Assembly (NCBI RefSeq): GCF_026535915.1
Contig: NZ_JAFNPF010000001.1
Span: 62,001-126,000, forward strand
Source of the DNA: Snodgrassella sp945267035
GTDB lineage: Bacteria; Pseudomonadota; Gammaproteobacteria; Burkholderiales; Neisseriaceae
Length of the DNA stretch: 64,000 nt
Reading direction: 5' to 3'
This document shows, piece by piece, positions 60,627 through 64,000 of the stretch. The notes beneath the pieces were generated by a model. It worked only from the letters and a program-made list of their open reading frames with translations. It searched no databases and was not told the origin of the DNA. Position 1 is the stretch's first letter. Every line of letters starts with the position of its first letter. Both the position numbers and the translations under genes were made by a program.

Positions 60627-61952
60627 ATGAATAAATTGAGCAAATTTCTAACTGTGGCAATGATGATCTTGCCTTTACCTGTGTTGGCTGCAGATCTGAA
60701 TAGCTGGTGGCGTCCACTATCGCAGATTGATGGTGGAAACACGGCTTGGGTAATGACTTCGGCTGTGTTGGTTTTATTCATGACTATTCCCGGTTTAGCT
60801 TTGTTTTATGGCGGGATGGTACGCAAAAAAAATGTGCTCGGCACCATGATGCACAGTTTTGCTATTGCTGCTCTGGTTAGCGTGATTTGGATGGTGATTG
60901 GTTATTCATTGGCTTTTACACCAGGCAATGGTTTTATTGGGGGATTTGACCGCTTTCTGTTACATGGCATGGGACTGGATAAGTTTAGAGAAATGACCAC
61001 CATAGTCAATGGTGAGGGTACCGTGCCTGAATCGGTATTTATGTTTTTCCAAATGACTTTTGCCATTATTTCTACAGCGATAGTAACCGGAGCATTTGCA
61101 GAACGTTTAAAATTTTCGGTTTTATTATTATTTTCTGGGCTATGGGTCATTTTGGTTTATGCGCCTATTTGTCATTGGGTATGGGGCGGTGGTTTTATGT
61201 CGCAATCCAAAACACCAGTAATGGATTTTGCAGGTGGTACGGTAGTGCATATCAATGCGGGTATAGCAGGTTTAGTCGCATCTTTAGTCATTGGTAAACG
61301 CCTTGGATTTGGTCGAGACGTTATGGCACCACATAATATGGTATTGACTTTGACTGGTGCGGCAATGTTATGGGTTGGCTGGTTTGGGTTTAATGCTGGT
61401 TCAGCAGGCGCGGCAGATGCTTCGGCTGGTATGGCGATGGCAGTGACTCAGATAGCGGCAGCTGCAGGAGCATTGACTTGGATGTTGTGCGAAAAAATGG
61501 TTGGCCACAAACCATCTGCTCTAGGTTTGGCCTCTGGCGCTATTTCCGGTTTGGTTGGCATTACCCCTGCAGCGGGTTTCGTTGAACCGCAGGCTGCGCT
61601 CATTATTGGAGCAGTGACAACCATTGGCACGTTTTGTGCCTCGGTGTATTTGAAGCGAAAATTTGGCTATGATGATTCTCTGGATGCTTTCGGTATCCAT
61701 GGCTTTGGTGGTATTGTTGGATCAATTCTGACGGGTATCCTGTTTAGCAATGCCATTTTTGCTGGTGATGCTTCAATATTGAGTCAGTTAGTGGCACAAA
61801 TTAAAGATGTGGTCATCACCATTGCTTATAGCAGCGTAATCACTTATCTATTACTGCAAGGCATTGCCAAAATCTGCGGGGGTCTACGAATTGATCGTGA
61901 TGCAGAGCATCAAGGCATGGATCTCAGCATTCACGGAGAACGCATAGAATAA
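60627..61952 (+). CDS. amtB: Ammonium transporter AmtB
   Basis: A 441-residue trimeric inner-membrane ammonium channel with eleven helices after a cleavable N-terminal segment (LTVAMMILPLPVLAA). The twin histidines lining the pore are present in GGTVVHINAGIAGLVASLV and LDAFGIHGFGGIVGSILTG. WVGWFGFNAGSAG and the cytoplasmic C-terminal tail (IDRDAEHQGMDLSIHGER) are intact. AGGAAGGA lies before the ATG. In other bacteria GlnK plugs this channel when nitrogen is plentiful; the glnK copy just upstream is broken here. Confidence 0.95.
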   Translation: MNKLSKFLTVAMMILPLPVLAADLNSWWRPLSQIDGGNTAWVMTSAVLVLFMTIPGLALFYGGMVRKKNVLGTMMHSFAIAALVSVIWMVIGYSLAFTPGNGFIGGFDRFLLHGMGLDKFREMTTIVNGEGTVPESVFMFFQMTFAIISTAIVTGAFAERLKFSVLLLFSGLWVILVYAPICHWVWGGGFMSQSKTPVMDFAGGTVVHINAGIAGLVASLVIGKRLGFGRDVMAPHNMVLTLTGAAMLWVGWFGFNAGSAGAADASAGMAMAVTQIAAAAGALTWMLCEKMVGHKPSALGLASGAISGLVGITPAAGFVEPQAALIIGAVTTIGTFCASVYLKRKFGYDDSLDAFGIHGFGGIVGSILTGILFSNAIFAGDASILSQLVAQIKDVVITIAYSSVITYLLLQGIAKICGGLRIDRDAEHQGMDLSIHGERIE

Positions 61953-61990
61953 AGCTCATTGCCGTGATTTAAATTCGAAATATTTACCAT

Positions 61991-62014
61991 AGCCAGTCAT
62001 GTAAATGACTGGCT
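61991..62014. terminator. Hairpin between convergent amtB and pncC
   Basis: AGCCAGTCAT (61991-62000) pairs with ATGACTGGCT (62005-62014) over a 4-base loop, 39 bases after amtB and 60 before the pncC stop. The tail is weakly T-rich. Confidence 0.7.
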
Positions 62015-62076
62015 TTGAGTTATTTCTATGTTCGAAAAAAAGATGGTTTGGTTTGAAACTGTGAAAAACGTCTAAT

Positions 62077-62550
62077 TTAACGATATAGATATTGATGCAA
62101 AAGTGTTAAAGCAAAGTCTACCGCTTTTGTCCGTATTTCATCACGATTGCCGAAGAAATGTTGTTGTTGGGCACTAATGCGTTGTTTTGTCGCCAAACCA
62201 AACCATACTGTTCCGACTGGGGTTTCAGCAGTACCACCACTGGGACCAGCAATACCGGAAATAGACAAAGCATAATCAGCTTTAGCGGCAATCAAAGCAC
62301 CTAGTGCCATTTCACGTACACATTCTTCGCTGACAGCGCCATAATGATTCAGGGTGGTCTCATTTACCTTTAAAAGTTGACTTTTGGCGTGATTGCTGTA
62401 GGTAACATAGCCTATTTCAAACCAAGCTGAACTACCGGGTAATCGGGTTAATTGGGCTGCTAATAACCCGCCAGTGCAGGATTCCGCGCAGGTAACTTTA
62501 TGTCCAAGTTCATCTAGTTTAGTGGTGATGTCAATTAGAGTTTGAGTCAT
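62077..62550 (-). CDS. pncC: Nicotinamide-nucleotide amidase (CinA C-terminal domain protein)
   Basis: A 157-residue enzyme converting NMN to nicotinic acid mononucleotide in the pyridine nucleotide cycle. The CinA-C signature is clear: VTCAESCTGGLLAAQLTRLP with the catalytic Ser, GYVTYSNHAKSQLL, GAVSEECVREMALGAL, ALSISGIAGPSGGTAETPVG and VWFGLA. The N-terminal molybdopterin-like domain of long CinA is absent. The ATG at 62550 (MTQTLID) is chosen; longer frames run into pgi. It overlaps the end of pgi by 20 bases, so the two are co-transcribed. Confidence 0.93.
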   Translation of the reverse strand: MTQTLIDITTKLDELGHKVTCAESCTGGLLAAQLTRLPGSSAWFEIGYVTYSNHAKSQLLKVNETTLNHYGAVSEECVREMALGALIAAKADYALSISGIAGPSGGTAETPVGTVWFGLATKQRISAQQQHFFGNRDEIRTKAVDFALTLLHQYLYR

Positions 62551-64000
62551 GATGATGCTTTCTAAAATAAGCAATAAGACCATTAGTAGAGGCATCATGA
62601 CTTAGCGGTTCTTGCCCGCTCAGTTCCGGCTGAATATTTTTTGCCAAAACTTTGCCGTATTCAACCCCCCATTGATCAAAAGAGTTAATACCCCAGATAA
62701 TACCCTGTACAAATACTTTATGTTCATACATTGCCAGAAGCATACCTAGATTAAATGGATTAATTTCGTCTAATAACAAGGTATTTGATGGCTGATTACC
62801 AGGGAATACCTTTTGTGGTGCCAAAATATCACGCTGCCTATTATCCAGATGCATTAATTCTGCATAAGCTTCAGCCAGTGTTTTGCCGTGCATCAGTGCT
62901 TCTGTCTGAGCGAAGGCATTAGCCACCAGAACTTTATGCTGGGTGCTGACGTGATAAAAGCTATTGATGGGTACAATAAAATCAGCGGAAATTAACCGTG
63001 GACCCTGATGTAATAACTGAAAAAATGCATGTTGACAGTTAACCCCTTCTTCCCCCCAAATAACAGGTCCGGTATCAAAGTCCAGATGCTCGCCATAACG
63101 ACCAACTTGCTTGCCATTACTTTCCATATCTAATTGTTGCAAATGAGCAGCCAGACGGCGCAAGCCATGATCATAAGGAATAATGGCGTGGCTGGTGGTT
63201 TGATAAAAAGTGTGATACCACAAGCCGATCAGGCTAATGAGTACGGGTATATTATGTCGTAATGGCGCATGGTAGAAATGTTCGTCCATGGCTCTTCCGC
63301 CAGCAAGAAAATCTTGAAAATTCTTTTTGCCAATTGCACACATCACCGATAAGCCGATTGTTGACCAGACAGAATAACGCCCACCCACCCAATCAAACAT
63401 GGCAAAAATATTTTTGCCATCAATACCAAATTGCTGTGCTTTATCAGTTGCACTGGATATGGCAATAAAATGACGCGCAATATCTTGTTGAGTAAAACCT
63501 TGTTGTAAAAACCATTGTCTCGCCCCCTGCGCATTCAGAAGAGTTTCTGGAGTAGTAAAGGATTTACTGGCTATGATAAATACAGTTCGGGCTGGGTTGA
63601 TGGTTTTTAAAACTTGCATGAGATTCGCGCCATCAACATTGGATACATAATGAATATTTAATCCTGATTGATGAAAAGGACGCAGAGCCAACGTGACCAT
63701 TTCAGGACCCAGATGAGAGCCACCAATACCTATATTCACAATATCGGTAATCGTTTCTCCCGTTACGCCCTTATAGTCACCGTTGCGAACAGATTCGGCA
63801 AAAGAAAAAGCTTTTTCCAGCTCAGCGTGAATATCCGGCACAACATTGTGTCCGTCAACATAAACCTCAGCATTGGCTTCAAGTCTGAGTGCTGTATGCA
63901 AAACAGGGCGGTTTTCACTGATATTGATTTTTTCGCCACAGCGCATTTTTTCTATCCACCCACCAAGATCAGCTACATTGGCAAGTTCAATCAATAATGT
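62531..64000 (-). CDS. pgi: Glucose-6-phosphate isomerase (5' end outside window)
   Basis: Interconverts glucose-6-phosphate and fructose-6-phosphate. 489 codons are visible and the frame continues beyond base 64000 (TLLIELANVADLGG at the edge), so about 55-60 N-terminal residues are missing. Signatures are NIGIGGSHLGPEMV, ASKSFTTPETLLNA with the Thr/Ser phosphate loop, FDWVGGRYSVWSTIGLS (PGI signature 1) and GINSFDQWGVEYGKVLA (signature 2). The final AYFRKHHH tail overlaps pncC. The sequence is otherwise intact. Confidence 0.95.
   Translation of the reverse strand, partial: TLLIELANVADLGGWIEKMRCGEKINISENRPVLHTALRLEANAEVYVDGHNVVPDIHAELEKAFSFAESVRNGDYKGVTGETITDIVNIGIGGSHLGPEMVTLALRPFHQSGLNIHYVSNVDGANLMQVLKTINPARTVFIIASKSFTTPETLLNAQGARQWFLQQGFTQQDIARHFIAISSATDKAQQFGIDGKNIFAMFDWVGGRYSVWSTIGLSVMCAIGKKNFQDFLAGGRAMDEHFYHAPLRHNIPVLISLIGLWYHTFYQTTSHAIIPYDHGLRRLAAHLQQLDMESNGKQVGRYGEHLDFDTGPVIWGEEGVNCQHAFFQLLHQGPRLISADFIVPINSFYHVSTQHKVLVANAFAQTEALMHGKTLAEAYAELMHLDNRQRDILAPQKVFPGNQPSNTLLLDEINPFNLGMLLAMYEHKVFVQGIIWGINSFDQWGVEYGKVLAKNIQPELSGQEPLSHDASTNGLIAYFRKHHHDSNSN

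Overview
The window looks like a chromosome segment of a low-GC (about 40 % by eye) betaproteobacterium, most likely in the family Neisseriaceae. The supports are the RpoH-type sigma factor, the ybeY-corC-lnt order, a DUF3579-GNAT fusion, a PII relic in front of amtB, and the style of MltA, MutS and YciO. I could not name a genus. No familiar neisserial DNA uptake sequence was seen.

Layout. 0-6.2 kb: a dead thiB fragment, an aldo-keto reductase, a LysR regulator, mgtE, prmC, an M50-like membrane protein that lacks its zinc motif, and yciO. 6.2-15.5 kb: a scarred accessory stretch. It has two broken copies of a DUF421 gene in inverted orientation, two decayed effector/immunity neighbourhoods, a broken macro-domain gene, a GNAT, an intact rtcB-prfH ribosome-repair pair behind an unusual leader, and a GFA-family protein. 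15.6-20.9 kb: initiator tRNA, mutS, ackA and an unrecognised membrane protein. 21.4-39.8 kb: a glycyl-radical-enzyme bacterial microcompartment (BMC) locus. 40.3-46 kb: mltA and a small-GTPase/roadblock operon. 46-54.4 kb: relics, a toxin-antitoxin pair, a RadC-like gene and a TIR/SLOG gene cluster ending at a dead tyrosine integrase. 54.5-64 kb: housekeeping genes (ybeY, corC, lnt, rpoH, amtB, pncC, pgi).

The BMC locus encodes a B12-independent diol dehydratase of the 1,2-propanediol type with its radical-SAM activase. It also has a CoA-acylating aldehyde dehydrogenase, an Fe-alcohol dehydrogenase, several shell proteins, an EutJ-like ATPase, a PocR-type two-component system and its own SAM synthetase. 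Inferred chemistry: 1,2-propanediol to propionaldehyde inside the shell, then to propionyl-CoA and 1-propanol. AckA, encoded close by on the other strand, could draw ATP from the acyl-phosphate. No phosphotransacylase is visible here. A 1.2 kb block carrying a BMC-H and a BMC-T gene is duplicated almost perfectly at the two ends of the locus.

The strongest candidate for an undescribed system is the AT-rich cluster at 48.6-52.5 kb. Two convergent operons (TIR, ThsB-like TIR, small membrane protein, and facing them TIR, SLOG, ThsB-like TIR) meet at a perfect 14-bp hairpin. It has the parts of a Thoeris-type NAD-signalling defence but no recognisable ThsA. It lies next to a RadC-like gene, a toxin-antitoxin pair and an integrase relic.
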